Shown: positions 8,816 through 17,607 of the stretch, one piece after another | Layout of the letters: each line of letters begins with the position of its first letter | How positions within the stretch are numbered: position 1 is the first letter of the stretch | Source: Pseudomonas helleri | Lineage (GTDB): Bacteria; Pseudomonadota; Gammaproteobacteria; Pseudomonadales; Pseudomonadaceae | Direction: 5' to 3' | DNA length: 64,000 bases | Assembly (NCBI RefSeq): GCF_009600315.1 | Contig: NZ_WIWC01000013.1 | Location: 1-64,000 of the forward strand | Notes under the pieces: model-generated | Database searches by the model: none | The model's input: the letters and a program-made list of their open reading frames with translations, nothing else | What the model was told of the DNA's origin: nothing | Translations under genes and position numbers: made by a program

Positions 8816-9615
8816 AAAGTCCAACGCGAACGCCCGGCGAGGCGGTGATCGAGGTACGCGACCTGTGCAACCGCTTTGGCACTCAGAGCGTGCACGAGCA
8901 TCTGGACCTTGATGTGTATAAAGGGGAAATTCTGGGGGTGGTGGGCGGCTCGGGTACCGGCAAGTCGGTGCTGCTGCGCAGCATCGTCGGCCTGCGCAGG
9001 CCCAATGAAGGGCAAGTGCGGGTGTTCGGACAAGACCTGATGAGCCTGCCCGAAGACCAGCGCTCGAAGCTTGAGCGACGTTTCGGCGTGTTATTTCAGA
9101 TGGGGGCATTGTTTTCATCACTGACCGTGACTGAGAACATCGCCCTGCCCTTGATCGAACATGCCGGTTTGAGCCGCCCTGACGCCGAACACCTGGCGCT
9201 GGTCAAATTGGCCTTGGCCGGGTTGCCGTTGGTAGCGGCCAATAAATACCCGTCCGAACTGTCCGGCGGGATGATCAAGCGTGCCGCACTAGCCCGAGCG
9301 CTGGCGCTGGACCCGGACATCCTGTTTCTCGATGAGCCAACGGCTGGTCTGGACCCAATTGGCGCGGCGGCATTTGATCAACTGATTCTGACCCTGCGCG
9401 ATGCGTTGGGTTTGAGCGTGTTTCTGGTCACTCACGACCTCGATACGCTGTACACCATCACTGACCGGGTGGCGGTGTTGTCACAGAAAAAAGTATTGGT
9501 GGCAGCACCGATCAGCGAGGTCGAGAACTTCGACGACCCGTGGATTCATGAGTATTTCCATGGCCCCCGTGGCCGCGCCGCGTACGAAGCGGCAACCCAG
9601 CGCAAGGAGCATTAA
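8812..9615 (+). CDS. MlaF-type ABC transporter ATPase
   Basis: A 267-residue ATP-binding subunit beginning at a GTG that overlaps the permease stop (GTGA). Walker A is GGSGTGKSVLL (about residues 44-54), the signature is LSGGMIKRAALARAL, and Walker B is ILFLDEPTAGLDP. The SGGM-KR-A form of the signature is typical of MlaF/Mkl ATPases that power MCE lipid transporters. A switch histidine is present in LVTHDLDTL. It energises the permease encoded just upstream and works with the MCE protein downstream. Confidence 0.93.
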   Translation: MKSPTRTPGEAVIEVRDLCNRFGTQSVHEHLDLDVYKGEILGVVGGSGTGKSVLLRSIVGLRRPNEGQVRVFGQDLMSLPEDQRSKLERRFGVLFQMGALFSSLTVTENIALPLIEHAGLSRPDAEHLALVKLALAGLPLVAANKYPSELSGGMIKRAALARALALDPDILFLDEPTAGLDPIGAAAFDQLILTLRDALGLSVFLVTHDLDTLYTITDRVAVLSQKKVLVAAPISEVENFDDPWIHEYFHGPRGRAAYEAATQRKEH

Positions 9616-9616
9616 C

Positions 9617-10555
9617 ATGGAAACCCGCGCCCATCATGTATTGATTGGCTTGTTCACCGTTCTAGTCGTGGTGGGCGGCATGCTGTTCGGCCTGTGGCTG
9701 GCCAAATCGAGCATGGACAACACCTTCAAGGACTACGAAGTGGTGTTCAACGAGGCTGTCAGCGGCTTGTCCAAAGGCAGTTCGGTGCAATACAACGGCA
9801 TCAAGGTGGGCGACGTCATTGAGCTGCGCCTCGACGACAAAGACCCGCGCCGGGTGCTGGCACTGATTCGCCTGGCCGCCAATACGCCTGTCAAAGTCGA
9901 CACCAAGGCCAAATTGGCGCTGACCGGCGTGACCGGTACATCGATCATCCAGCTCAGCGGTGGCGACCCCAACAGCCCACCTCTCAAAGGCAAAGACGGC
10001 AAGCTGCCCGTGATTGTGGCCTCACCCTCGCCGATTGCGCGTTTGCTCACCGATGGCACCGACGTGATTTCCAACGTCAATATGCTGCTGCACAACGCCA
10101 ACAAACTGTTCTCGCCTGAAAACGTCGACAGCTTTGGTAAAACCCTGAACAACCTTGAACAGACCACGACGGCCATTTCAAGCCAGCGGGGTGACATTGC
10201 CCAAACGCTCAAACAGCTTTCCCTGGTTGGAAAGCAGGCCACGGCGGCACTGGAACAAACCACCACGCTGATGCGCAATGCCAATGGCATTTTGAATACT
10301 CAGGGCCAGCAGATGTTCAGCGATGCCGGTCAGGCCATGAAATCGCTGGAGCAGAGCACCCAAACCATCAATGCGCTGATCAACAACAACGAGGATTCGC
10401 TCAACAATGGCATGCAAGGGCTTAACCAGCTTGGCCCTGCGGTTAATGAACTGCGCGAAACGCTGAGTACGTTGCGCTCCATTTCGCGGCGACTGGAAGC
10501 CAATCCCAGCGGTTTCTTGTTGAACCGCGAACAGACCAAGGAATTCACGCCATGA
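9617..10555 (+). CDS. single-domain MCE protein (MlaD-like)
   Basis: A 312-residue protein from the ATG one base after the ATPase stop. One N-terminal membrane helix (about residues 8-30) anchors it in the inner membrane. A single MCE domain follows (about 40-120, with VSGLSKGSSVQYNGIKVGDV and LTGVTGTSIIQLSGG), then a long, Gln/Asn/Thr-rich coiled-coil C-terminal part (about 170-300). MCE domains form hexameric rings that carry lipids across the periplasm, and the helical extension may form a tube or needle as in PqiB-like proteins. It should bind the permease in the membrane. Confidence 0.92.
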   Translation: METRAHHVLIGLFTVLVVVGGMLFGLWLAKSSMDNTFKDYEVVFNEAVSGLSKGSSVQYNGIKVGDVIELRLDDKDPRRVLALIRLAANTPVKVDTKAKLALTGVTGTSIIQLSGGDPNSPPLKGKDGKLPVIVASPSPIARLLTDGTDVISNVNMLLHNANKLFSPENVDSFGKTLNNLEQTTTAISSQRGDIAQTLKQLSLVGKQATAALEQTTTLMRNANGILNTQGQQMFSDAGQAMKSLEQSTQTINALINNNEDSLNNGMQGLNQLGPAVNELRETLSTLRSISRRLEANPSGFLLNREQTKEFTP

Positions 10556-11181
10556 TCCGTCCCTATCGCCTTGCTGGTTCAGTGTTTTTGGCTGTAGGCC
10601 TGGGCTTGCTCAGCGCTTGTTCGATCTTGCCCAAGCCGGAACTGGTCGACCAGTACATCCTGCCTAGCGCCCAAGCGCCCGTGGCCAGCCGCAGCGGCGC
10701 GGTCAACTGGTCGCTACGGCTCGACAAGCCGATGGCCAGCCTTGCACTGAACAATCAGAACATCGCCGTCGTACCGCAGAGCAATCTGATCAGCTACTAC
10801 AAGGGCGCACGCTGGAGCGACCCTGCACCGGCACTGGTGCGCAACCGACTGCTCGATGCCTTTTTGCAGGATGGCCGAATCAAAGGCCTGAGCACCGATG
10901 ACAGCAACTTGCAGGCTGACTATGAGTTAGGCGGTGAATTGCTGGCGTTCCAGACCCATTACAACGGCAATAACCCTGAAGTACTGATCCAGTACAACGC
11001 ACGGCTGGTGCGCACCAGTGACCAACGCGTCATTGGCTCCAAACGCTTTGATGTCCGTCAGCCCTTGAATGACCCGAAAGTGCCAAGCGTGGTGGCCGGC
11101 TTCGGTCAGGCCGCTGATGTGATGTCAGCGCAAGTGGTGCAGTGGGTAATACAACAGGGGCAAGGGCAAAAGCCGCAATAA
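10552..11181 (+). CDS. ABC-type transport auxiliary lipoprotein (PqiC-like)
   Basis: A 209-residue lipoprotein overlapping the MCE gene by an ATGA junction. The signal peptide ends in the lipobox LSAC (Cys near residue 23). The remainder resembles the ABC_trans_aux/PqiC family, whose members are outer-membrane lipoproteins that dock the periplasmic MCE tube. The conserved internal segment YYKGARWSDPAPALVRNRLL is typical. It completes the operon as the probable outer-membrane-side partner. Confidence 0.88.
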   Translation: MIRPYRLAGSVFLAVGLGLLSACSILPKPELVDQYILPSAQAPVASRSGAVNWSLRLDKPMASLALNNQNIAVVPQSNLISYYKGARWSDPAPALVRNRLLDAFLQDGRIKGLSTDDSNLQADYELGGELLAFQTHYNGNNPEVLIQYNARLVRTSDQRVIGSKRFDVRQPLNDPKVPSVVAGFGQAADVMSAQVVQWVIQQGQGQKPQ

Positions 11182-11183
11182 AG

Positions 11184-11215
11184 CTATCGCAGGCAAGCCC
11201 GCTTGCGGGCCTGCC
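11184..11215. repeat. REP-like hairpin between convergent genes
   Basis: Between the lipoprotein gene and the convergent binding-protein gene, GCAGG...CCCGC-TT-GCGGG-CCTGC forms a two-part stem with an AAG-type bulge. The GCAGGCAAGCCCGC core is a common Pseudomonas REP motif. It probably acts as a bidirectional mRNA end. Confidence 0.55.
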
Positions 11216-11224
11216 GAATGCGCG

Positions 11225-11725
11225 TTACGGCTGGAGCGCCTCCCGCTCCAGCCATTTCTGTGACAAGGCAGCCAGTCGACCGTCTGCCTTGATCCGCTGC
11301 AATGCGTTGTTCAAGCTGGTCTGGAAGGCAGGATTGCCCTTTTGCAAGGGTATGGCCAGGCTCACCGTCGGCTGTGAAGCGGTGTCGCTGTAGGGTTCGG
11401 TGAAATCGAATCGATCCTCAACCTCACGAGGCATAACGACAGGCGTAATCGCCACGTCGTATTTGCCGCTTTCAACGCCTGACAGCAAGTCATCGTGGTC
11501 AGTGACCAAAAGCGATGGTTTAACCTCCAGCTCCTTGGCCAATAATTCGCCCAGTTCAACGTCGAATCCTGTCAGCCGATCGTCTTGTTTAAAGCTGAAA
11601 GGGGGTAAGTCGGCGCTCAGGGCAATGCGCAGTTCGCCCCGGTCGTTCACCTCGTCAATCAGTTCGGCATGAGCAAAAGGGCTCGCCAGCGGCAATAAAA
11701 GCATCAGTCCCGGCCAAAAACGCAT
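11225..11725 (-). CDS. short periplasmic amino-acid-binding-like protein
   Basis: A 166-residue protein; the ATG at 11725 is chosen because GGAG lies just upstream and a clean signal peptide (cleavage after SPFAHA) follows. The mature part starts like a family 3 solute-binding protein (LRIALSADLPPFSF, LTGFDVELGELLAKEL, YDVAITPVVMPRE, FTEPYSD) and ends like one (ALQRIKADGRLAALSQKWL). The usual ~80 residues between FTEPY and the return strand are absent, so most of lobe II is missing although the frame is open. Typical members have about 240-260 residues. No permease or ATPase gene is nearby. It may bind ligand in a reduced form, serve another role, or be a decayed but still open gene. Confidence 0.7.
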   Translation of the reverse strand: MRFWPGLMLLLPLASPFAHAELIDEVNDRGELRIALSADLPPFSFKQDDRLTGFDVELGELLAKELEVKPSLLVTDHDDLLSGVESGKYDVAITPVVMPREVEDRFDFTEPYSDTASQPTVSLAIPLQKGNPAFQTSLNNALQRIKADGRLAALSQKWLEREALQP

Positions 11726-11864
11726 GGTCACTCCTTTGAATGTGATGCAAGCGATTCGCAATGGGCGTGCGCTTTGCTTTATGTTGTTCGAATGCGGCGT
11801 TGGACAGCGATATGCCAAAAAGTTGTCTGGCCCCTACGCATTTCGCAAAAAACCGGAGAAATAA

Positions 11865-12302
11865 ATGAAAGCTCTACTGTCTCGTGTTGCATTGGCTTCT
11901 GTATTGATGGGCGCTTCGGTCCTGGCCACTGCGGCTGGCCTGGAGTCCGAGCCAGCTCCAAAAGGCGCCAAAGTGTTTATCATCGAACCTAAAGACGGCG
12001 CGACGGTTGATCAAACCTTTACGGTCAAGTTCGGCATCGAAGGCATGCCTCTGGCCCCTATCACCGAAGCCACGCCGCACGCCGGCCATCACCATCTGTT
12101 GATCGACGTCGACCAACTGCCTGCCGAGAACGCGCCGATCCCGGCAGACGCCAACCACATCCATTTCGGCAAGGCCCAGACCGAAACGCAAGTGACCCTG
12201 CCACCGGGCAAGCACACTCTGCAGCTGGTGTTGGGTAACCAGGTACACGTGCCCTTCAAGCCAAGCCTGGTGTCGGAAAAAATCACTGTTAATGTGAAGT
12301 AA
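11865..12302 (+). CDS. DUF4399 periplasmic protein
   Basis: A 145-residue secreted protein with a signal peptide (cleavage near VLATA/AGLE, about residues 20-24). The DUF4399 core is clear: KVFIIEPKDGATVDQTFTVKFG, then a histidine-rich HAGHHHLLIDVD and HIHFGKAQTE, and a final VPFKPSLVSEKITV strand. The histidines could bind metal, but the role of the family is unknown. RBS-like GGAG lies before the start. A bidirectional terminator follows. Confidence 0.8.
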   Translation: MKALLSRVALASVLMGASVLATAAGLESEPAPKGAKVFIIEPKDGATVDQTFTVKFGIEGMPLAPITEATPHAGHHHLLIDVDQLPAENAPIPADANHIHFGKAQTETQVTLPPGKHTLQLVLGNQVHVPFKPSLVSEKITVNVK

Positions 12303-12312
12303 GTTTTCGCAT

Positions 12313-12346
12313 AAAAAAAGGGAGACCCGAGGGTCTCCCTTTTTTA
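12313..12346. terminator. bidirectional intrinsic terminator
   Basis: A-tract, then GGGAGACCC-GA-GGGTCTCCC, then a T-tract, between the stops of the DUF4399 gene and the convergent serA. It has U-runs in both directions, so it can end both transcripts. Confidence 0.9.
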
Positions 12347-12357
12347 GTGAAGCGCGA

Positions 12358-13587
12358 TCAGAACAATACGCGGCAACGAATGGTGCCATTGATCTTTTGC
12401 AGCTTCTCTTGCGCCAGGTCCGAGGACTCGGCGTCGACGTCGATCACTACATAGCCAACTTTCTCGTTGGTTTGCAGGAACTGGCCGGAGATGTTGATAC
12501 CGTTTTCGGCGAAGACCTTGTTGATCTCGCTCATCACACCCGGAATGTTTTCGTGGATGTGCAGCAGACGGTGCTTGCCAGGGTGAGCCGGCAGGGCCAC
12601 TTCCGGGAAGTTCACGGACGATACCGACGTACCGTTGTCGCTGTACTTGACCAGCTTCTCTGCCACTTCCAGACCGATGTTGGCTTGCGCTTCAGCGGTG
12701 GAACCGCCGATGTGCGGGGTCAGGATCACGTTGTCCAGTCCACGCAGCGGGCTTTCGAACACGTCGTCGTTGGAACGCGGCTCAACCGGGAACACGTCGA
12801 TGGCGGCGCCGATCAGGTGTTTATCCTTGATCGCATCGGCCAGCGCGTCCAGCTCAACCACGGTGCCACGGGCAGCGTTGATCAGAATGCCGCCCTTTTT
12901 AATGGCTCGGATTTCTTTCTCACCGATCATCCACTGGGTTGCAGCAGTTTCAGGTACGTGCAAGGTCACGATGTCGGACATGCCCAACAGCTCGTGCAGA
13001 TTGCCAACCTGTGTCGCGTTGCCCAATGGCAGCTTGGTCACGGTGTCGTAGAAGAACACCTGCATGCCCAGGCCTTCAGCCAGTACCGACAGCTGAGTAC
13101 CAATCGAGCCGTAACCGACGATACCCAGCTTTTTGCCGCGGATTTCGAAAGAGTTGGCGGCGCTTTTGATCCAACCACCACGGTGGCAGGACGCGTTCTT
13201 CTCAGGGATGCCACGCAGCAACAGGATCGCTTCAGCCAGCACCAACTCGGCCACCGAACGGGTGTTGGAGTACGGAGCGTTGAAAACAGCGATACCGCGT
13301 TCGCGAGCAGCGTTGAGGTCGACCTGGTTGGTACCGATGCAGAAACAACCAACAGCCACCAACTTCTTGGCGCAGTCGAACACTTCTTCGGTCAGCTGGG
13401 TACGAGAACGGATGCCGATAAAGTGGGCATCAGCGATCTTTTCCTTCAGCTGGGCTTCAGGCAAGGAGCTGGTGATGTACTCGATACTGGTATAACCAGC
13501 AGCTTTCAGTACTTCAACAGCCGATTGGTGGACGCCTTCCAAAAGAAGGAACTTGATCTTGCTCTTATCGAGAGAAGTCTTGCTCAT
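12358..13587 (-). CDS. serA: D-3-phosphoglycerate dehydrogenase SerA
   Basis: A 409-residue enzyme from the ATG at 13587 (MSKTSLDKSKIKF); longer in-frame starts add a non-conserved leader. It oxidises 3-phosphoglycerate to 3-phosphohydroxypyruvate with NAD+, the first step of serine synthesis. Features: the NAD-binding GYGSIGTQLSVLAEGLG, catalytic Arg (INAARGTVVELDAL), Glu (DVFPVEP) and His (LTPHIGGSTAEAQ), and a C-terminal ACT domain (LLHIHENIPGVMSEINKVFAENGINI) for serine feedback. The same-length enzyme is usual in Pseudomonas. It diverges from the D-2-hydroxyglutarate dehydrogenase-like gene at 13794. Confidence 0.97.
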   Translation of the reverse strand: MSKTSLDKSKIKFLLLEGVHQSAVEVLKAAGYTSIEYITSSLPEAQLKEKIADAHFIGIRSRTQLTEEVFDCAKKLVAVGCFCIGTNQVDLNAARERGIAVFNAPYSNTRSVAELVLAEAILLLRGIPEKNASCHRGGWIKSAANSFEIRGKKLGIVGYGSIGTQLSVLAEGLGMQVFFYDTVTKLPLGNATQVGNLHELLGMSDIVTLHVPETAATQWMIGEKEIRAIKKGGILINAARGTVVELDALADAIKDKHLIGAAIDVFPVEPRSNDDVFESPLRGLDNVILTPHIGGSTAEAQANIGLEVAEKLVKYSDNGTSVSSVNFPEVALPAHPGKHRLLHIHENIPGVMSEINKVFAENGINISGQFLQTNEKVGYVVIDVDAESSDLAQEKLQKINGTIRCRVLF

Positions 13588-13793
13588 CTGCGTAAACCTG
13601 TGTCCCAGAGAAAAAATGGCAGGGAAGTGGACAGCCTGAGCTGACCTGACCGGCGTAAATCCGGCACCGAGAATCGTCCTACAGCTCGATTCTGAGCGGG
13701 GGCCGTATGCTAGCATAAGCGCCCCGCTAAACACCCATTCCTGCGACGTGAAGCGTTCTCAGGATGACCATGAATTGTTCGAGAGTTCTGTTG

Positions 13794-15188
13794 ATGACCC
13801 ATCCTGCCGTAATTGAAGAGCTAAAGACCCTGGTTGAACCTGGAAAGGTTTTGACCGACGCCGATTCCCTCAATGCGTATGGCAAGGACTGGACCAAGCA
13901 TTTCGCCCCGGCGCCCGTGGCCATTGTGTTCCCCAAAACCACCGAGCAAGTGCAAGCCATCGTGCTCTGGGCCAACGCTCATAACGTGGCACTGGTGCCC
14001 TCGGGCGGTCGCACGGGTTTGTCTGCGGCGGCGGTGGCGGCCAATGGCGAAGTGGTGGTGTCGTTCGATTACATGAACCAAGTGCTGGACATCAACCTGA
14101 CCGACCGCACGGTGGTGTGCCAACCGGGTGTCGTGACCCAGCACCTGCAAAATCTGGCCGAAGAAAAAGGCTTGTACTACCCGGTCGACTTCGCCTCGGC
14201 AGGTTCCAGCCAGATTGGCGGCAACATCGGCACCAATGCCGGTGGCATCAAGGTGATTCGCTACGGCATGACCCGCAACTGGGTGGCAGGCATGAAAGTC
14301 GTGACCGGCAAGGGCGACGTGCTCGAACTGAACAAAGACCTGATCAAAAACGCCACAGGCTATGACATGCGCCAGCTGTTTATCGGCGCCGAAGGCACCT
14401 TGGGTTTTGTGGTCGAGGCCACCATGCGTCTGGATCGCGCGCCTAAAAATCTGACGGCGATGGTCTTGGGCACGGCGGATTTCGATTCCATCATGCCGGT
14501 GCTGCACGCCTTCCAGAACAAACTGGACCTGACGGCCTTCGAGTTCTTCTCCGACAAAGCGCTGGCCAAAGTCATGGCGCGCGGTGATGTGCCGTCGCCC
14601 TTCGACACCGACTGCCCGTTCTACGCCCTGCTGGAATTTGAAGCGACCACTGAAGAAGTGGCTAACGCGGCGCTGGAAACCTTCGAGCACTGCATGGAAG
14701 AAGGCTGGGTACTTGATGGCGTGATGAGCCAGAGCGAGACCCAGCTGCACAACCTGTGGAAGTTGCGCGAGTACATCTCCGAGACCATTTCCCACTGGAC
14801 GCCATACAAAAACGACATTTCGGTGACCGTCTCGAAAGTCCCGGCGTTCTTGAAAGAAATTGACGCCATCGTCGGCGAACATTACCCGGATTTTGAAATC
14901 GTCTGGTTTGGTCACATTGGCGACGGCAACCTGCACCTGAACATTCTCAAGCCTGAAAACCTGAGCAAGGACGAGTTCTTCGCCAAGTGCGCCACCGTCA
15001 ACAAATGGGTATTTGAAACCGTCGAGAAGTACAACGGCTCAATCTCGGCTGAACATGGTGTGGGCATGACCAAACGCGATTACCTGACCTACAGCCGTTC
15101 GCCGGTAGAAATCGAGTACATGAAAGCGCTCAAGGCGGTGTTCGATCCCAAGGGCATCATGAACCCCGGCAAGATTTTTGCGGTTTAA
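13794..15188 (+). CDS. FAD-linked D-2-hydroxyglutarate dehydrogenase-like oxidase
   Basis: 464 residues from the ATG at 13794; ATGs at 13764/13770 add 8-10 residues, and an AGGA lies before 13770, so the start is not settled. The FAD-binding 4 (PCMH) domain occupies about residues 35-215 (VALVPSGGRTGLSAAAVA, SSQIGGNIGTNAGGIKV). The C-terminal FAD oxidase domain includes WFGHIGDGNLHLNIL and GSISAEHGVGMTK with metal/substrate histidines. From P. stutzeri work I recall that the homologue next to serA oxidises D-2-hydroxyglutarate made as a by-product by SerA and so pulls serine synthesis forward. The divergent serA neighbour here supports the same role. Glycolate oxidase GlcD is the main alternative family member. 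Confidence 0.85.
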   Translation: MTHPAVIEELKTLVEPGKVLTDADSLNAYGKDWTKHFAPAPVAIVFPKTTEQVQAIVLWANAHNVALVPSGGRTGLSAAAVAANGEVVVSFDYMNQVLDINLTDRTVVCQPGVVTQHLQNLAEEKGLYYPVDFASAGSSQIGGNIGTNAGGIKVIRYGMTRNWVAGMKVVTGKGDVLELNKDLIKNATGYDMRQLFIGAEGTLGFVVEATMRLDRAPKNLTAMVLGTADFDSIMPVLHAFQNKLDLTAFEFFSDKALAKVMARGDVPSPFDTDCPFYALLEFEATTEEVANAALETFEHCMEEGWVLDGVMSQSETQLHNLWKLREYISETISHWTPYKNDISVTVSKVPAFLKEIDAIVGEHYPDFEIVWFGHIGDGNLHLNILKPENLSKDEFFAKCATVNKWVFETVEKYNGSISAEHGVGMTKRDYLTYSRSPVEIEYMKALKAVFDPKGIMNPGKIFAV

Positions 15189-15243
15189 CCCACGACACAG
15201 ATCACGTTACGTCCTTTGCAGCATTCATCAGCGGAGTCGGTCC

Positions 15244-15909
15244 ATGAGCTATCAGCACCAGTATGTCGACGGTACCCGGATTCACTTTCCTCTCGGCAAA
15301 GTGGTCTGCATCGGGCGTAACTACGCCGAGCACGCCAAAGAGCTGGATAACCCGATCCCGACTGAACCCCTGCTTTTTATCAAGCCGGGAAGTTGTGTTG
15401 TCCCGTTGGAGGGCGGCTTTGCCATTCCTCAAGATCGCGGCTCTGTGCATTACGAGGCCGAGATTGCGGTGCTGATCGGCAAGCCGCTGTCCAATACCCC
15501 AAGTACTGAAGAAGTACTGGACGCCATCTCCGGTTTTGCCCCTGGCCTGGACCTGACCCTGCGCGACAAACAGGCCGAACTCAAAGCCAAGGGCTTGCCG
15601 TGGGAAGTCGCCAAATCGTTCGATGGCGCCTGTGTACTCGCGCCTTTCGTGCAGAGCAGCACCTTCGCAGACCTCTCTGACATTGGTATTCGCCTGACCA
15701 TCAACGGTGAAGTCCGTCAGGACGGCAACAGCGCCCTGATGCTAAATCCGATCGTGCCGATGATTCAGCACATGGCCTCGTGCTTCTCGTTGCAGGCCGG
15801 TGACGTGATCATGACCGGCACACCGGTGGGAGTTGGGCCGCTGAATGTGGGCGATCAGTTGATCCTTGAGTTGCCGGGCGCAAGTCGTTTCGAAGGCAGC
15901 GTTCGTTAA
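15244..15909 (+). CDS. fumarylacetoacetate hydrolase-family protein
   Basis: A 221-residue FAH-fold enzyme from the ATG at 15244. The metal-binding motif is seen as HYEAEIAVLIG (Glu-x-Glu) with a distal Asp (SFDGACVLAPF). The IGRNYAEHAKELDNP and MTGTPVGVGPLNVGD segments are typical. Members are hydrolases or decarboxylases of 2-oxo or acylpyruvate compounds, such as oxaloacetate decarboxylase/acylpyruvase. It follows the D2HGDH-like gene by 55 bp on the same strand and may be co-transcribed with it. The exact substrate is not deducible. Confidence 0.85.
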   Translation: MSYQHQYVDGTRIHFPLGKVVCIGRNYAEHAKELDNPIPTEPLLFIKPGSCVVPLEGGFAIPQDRGSVHYEAEIAVLIGKPLSNTPSTEEVLDAISGFAPGLDLTLRDKQAELKAKGLPWEVAKSFDGACVLAPFVQSSTFADLSDIGIRLTINGEVRQDGNSALMLNPIVPMIQHMASCFSLQAGDVIMTGTPVGVGPLNVGDQLILELPGASRFEGSVR

Positions 15910-16052
15910 TACGGGATTAAAGGCCTCCCCTTTTCCATCACGGGAAAGGGTGAGCGCCGTCCTGCTATAAACCTTCCATTTCGTATGGTCTGCTGCGCAA
16001 ACGCTGGGTTAGACTCCTTGGTCCCTGCCAACTCGCCCAGTGAAGCTTTCCG

Positions 16053-17567
16053 ATGCTCGAACAGTACGTTAAGAAAATCCTCACCTCGCGCGTTTATGAC
16101 GTTGCCGTAGAAACGCCTCTGCAAGCTGCCAACCAACTGACTGAGCGTCTGGGCAACCAGATTTTGCTCAAGCGCGAAGACTTGCAGCCGGTTTACTCCT
16201 TCAAGATTCGTGGCGCCTATAACAAGCTGATGCACCTGACCGATGCCGAGCGCGCCTGCGGCGTGGTCACAGCGTCGGCGGGTAACCACGCGCAAGGTTT
16301 GGCGCTGGCCGCCAAGGTACTGGGGGTCAAAGCCACCATCGTCATGCCTAAAACCACGCCCGAGATCAAGATCGAAGGCGTGCGCTCACGGGGCGGCATC
16401 GTGGTGTTGCACGGCGACTCATTCCCCGAGGCACTGGCCTATTCGCTCCAACTGGTCGAACAGGAAGGCTACGTTTACGTTCACCCCTACGATGACCCGC
16501 ACACCATTGCCGGGCAGGGCACCGTGGCGATGGAAATTCTGCGTCAGCACCCGGCCCCTCTGGACGCGATCTTCGTGCCGGTAGGCGGCGGCGGACTGAT
16601 TGCGGGTATTGCGGCGTATGTGAAATACCTGCGCCCTGACATCAAGATCATCGGCGTCGAGCCCGATGACTCCAACTGCCTGCAAGCGGCAATGGCGGCG
16701 GGTGAGCGCGTGGTGTTGCCGACGGTAGGGATCTTTGCCGATGGCGTGGCCGTGGCGCAGATTGGCCAGCACACGTTCGATATTTGCAAAGACTATGTGG
16801 ATGAAGTGATCACGGTCAGCACCGATGAGATCTGCGCCGCCATCAAGGACATCTTCGACGATACCCGCTCGATCACCGAACCTGCCGGTGCTTTGGGGGT
16901 TGCCGGGATCAAAAAATACGTTGAACAACGCGGCATGCGCGGTCAGACCCTGGTGGCGATCGACTCCGGGGCCAACGTCAACTTCGACCGTTTGCGTCAT
17001 GTGGCCGAGCGCGCCGAACTGGGCGAAGGCCGTGAAGCCATCATTGCTGTGACCATTCCGGAAGTACCCGGCAGCTTCAAAGCCTTCTGCCAGGCCATTG
17101 GCAAACGTCAAATCACCGAGTTCAACTACCGATACCACACGGGTAGCGAAGCACACATTTTTGTTGGCGTGCAGACGCACCCGGTCACTGACCCGCGCAG
17201 TGCATTGCTGTCCAGCCTGACGGAGCAAGGTTTCCCGGTGGTTGATTTGACCGACAACGAACTGGCCAAGCTGCACATCCGCCATATGGTGGGCGGGCAC
17301 GCGGCCAAGGTCAGTGACGAGCTGTTGTTCCGTTTTGAGTTCCCTGAGCGGCCGGGCGCGCTGTTTAACTTCCTCAACAAGCTGGGTGGGCGTTGGAATA
17401 TCTCCATGTTCCATTACCGCAACCATGGCGCAGCAGATGGCCGAGTGATGGCGGGCCTGCAAGTGCCGGCAGACGAGCGCCATCTGGTGCCGGCCGCGCT
17501 GGCGGATATCGGCTACCCGTATTGGGATGAGAGCGACAATCCGGCGTATCAGCTGTTTCTTGGCTGA
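16053..17567 (+). CDS. ilvA: biosynthetic threonine ammonia-lyase IlvA
   Basis: A 504-residue PLP enzyme that converts threonine to 2-oxobutyrate and ammonia, entering isoleucine synthesis. The PLP lysine is Lys51 in SFKIRGAYNK; the phosphate loop is VGGGGLIAGIAAYV; SAGNHAQGLALAA is also conserved. Two ACT-like regulatory domains follow residue ~325 (EVPGSFKAFCQAIG and FPERPGALFNFLNKLG), as in feedback-inhibited biosynthetic enzymes. Length matches the long, biosynthetic class. It probably ends a transcript with the small DUF2269 gene 40 bp downstream. Confidence 0.95.
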   Translation: MLEQYVKKILTSRVYDVAVETPLQAANQLTERLGNQILLKREDLQPVYSFKIRGAYNKLMHLTDAERACGVVTASAGNHAQGLALAAKVLGVKATIVMPKTTPEIKIEGVRSRGGIVVLHGDSFPEALAYSLQLVEQEGYVYVHPYDDPHTIAGQGTVAMEILRQHPAPLDAIFVPVGGGGLIAGIAAYVKYLRPDIKIIGVEPDDSNCLQAAMAAGERVVLPTVGIFADGVAVAQIGQHTFDICKDYVDEVITVSTDEICAAIKDIFDDTRSITEPAGALGVAGIKKYVEQRGMRGQTLVAIDSGANVNFDRLRHVAERAELGEGREAIIAVTIPEVPGSFKAFCQAIGKRQITEFNYRYHTGSEAHIFVGVQTHPVTDPRSALLSSLTEQGFPVVDLTDNELAKLHIRHMVGGHAAKVSDELLFRFEFPERPGALFNFLNKLGGRWNISMFHYRNHGAADGRVMAGLQVPADERHLVPAALADIGYPYWDESDNPAYQLFLG

Positions 17568-17607
17568 TAGCCGCTACGCTGAATGAAAGGCTCAAGGAAT
17601 AATTCGC

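Noticed and set aside
8053..9033. 326-codon minus-strand frame across the permease and ATPase genes
   Set aside because: It spans two convincing opposite-strand genes and its Thr/Lys/Met-rich translation is not protein-like.
12397..13644. Long 415-codon plus-strand frame opposite serA
   Set aside because: It is the antisense shadow of a well-supported SerA gene; high-GC codon structure keeps such frames open.
15910..15960. CCTTTTCC/GGAAAGG inverted repeat between the FAH and ilvA genes as a terminator
   Set aside because: Imperfect stem and no U-run.
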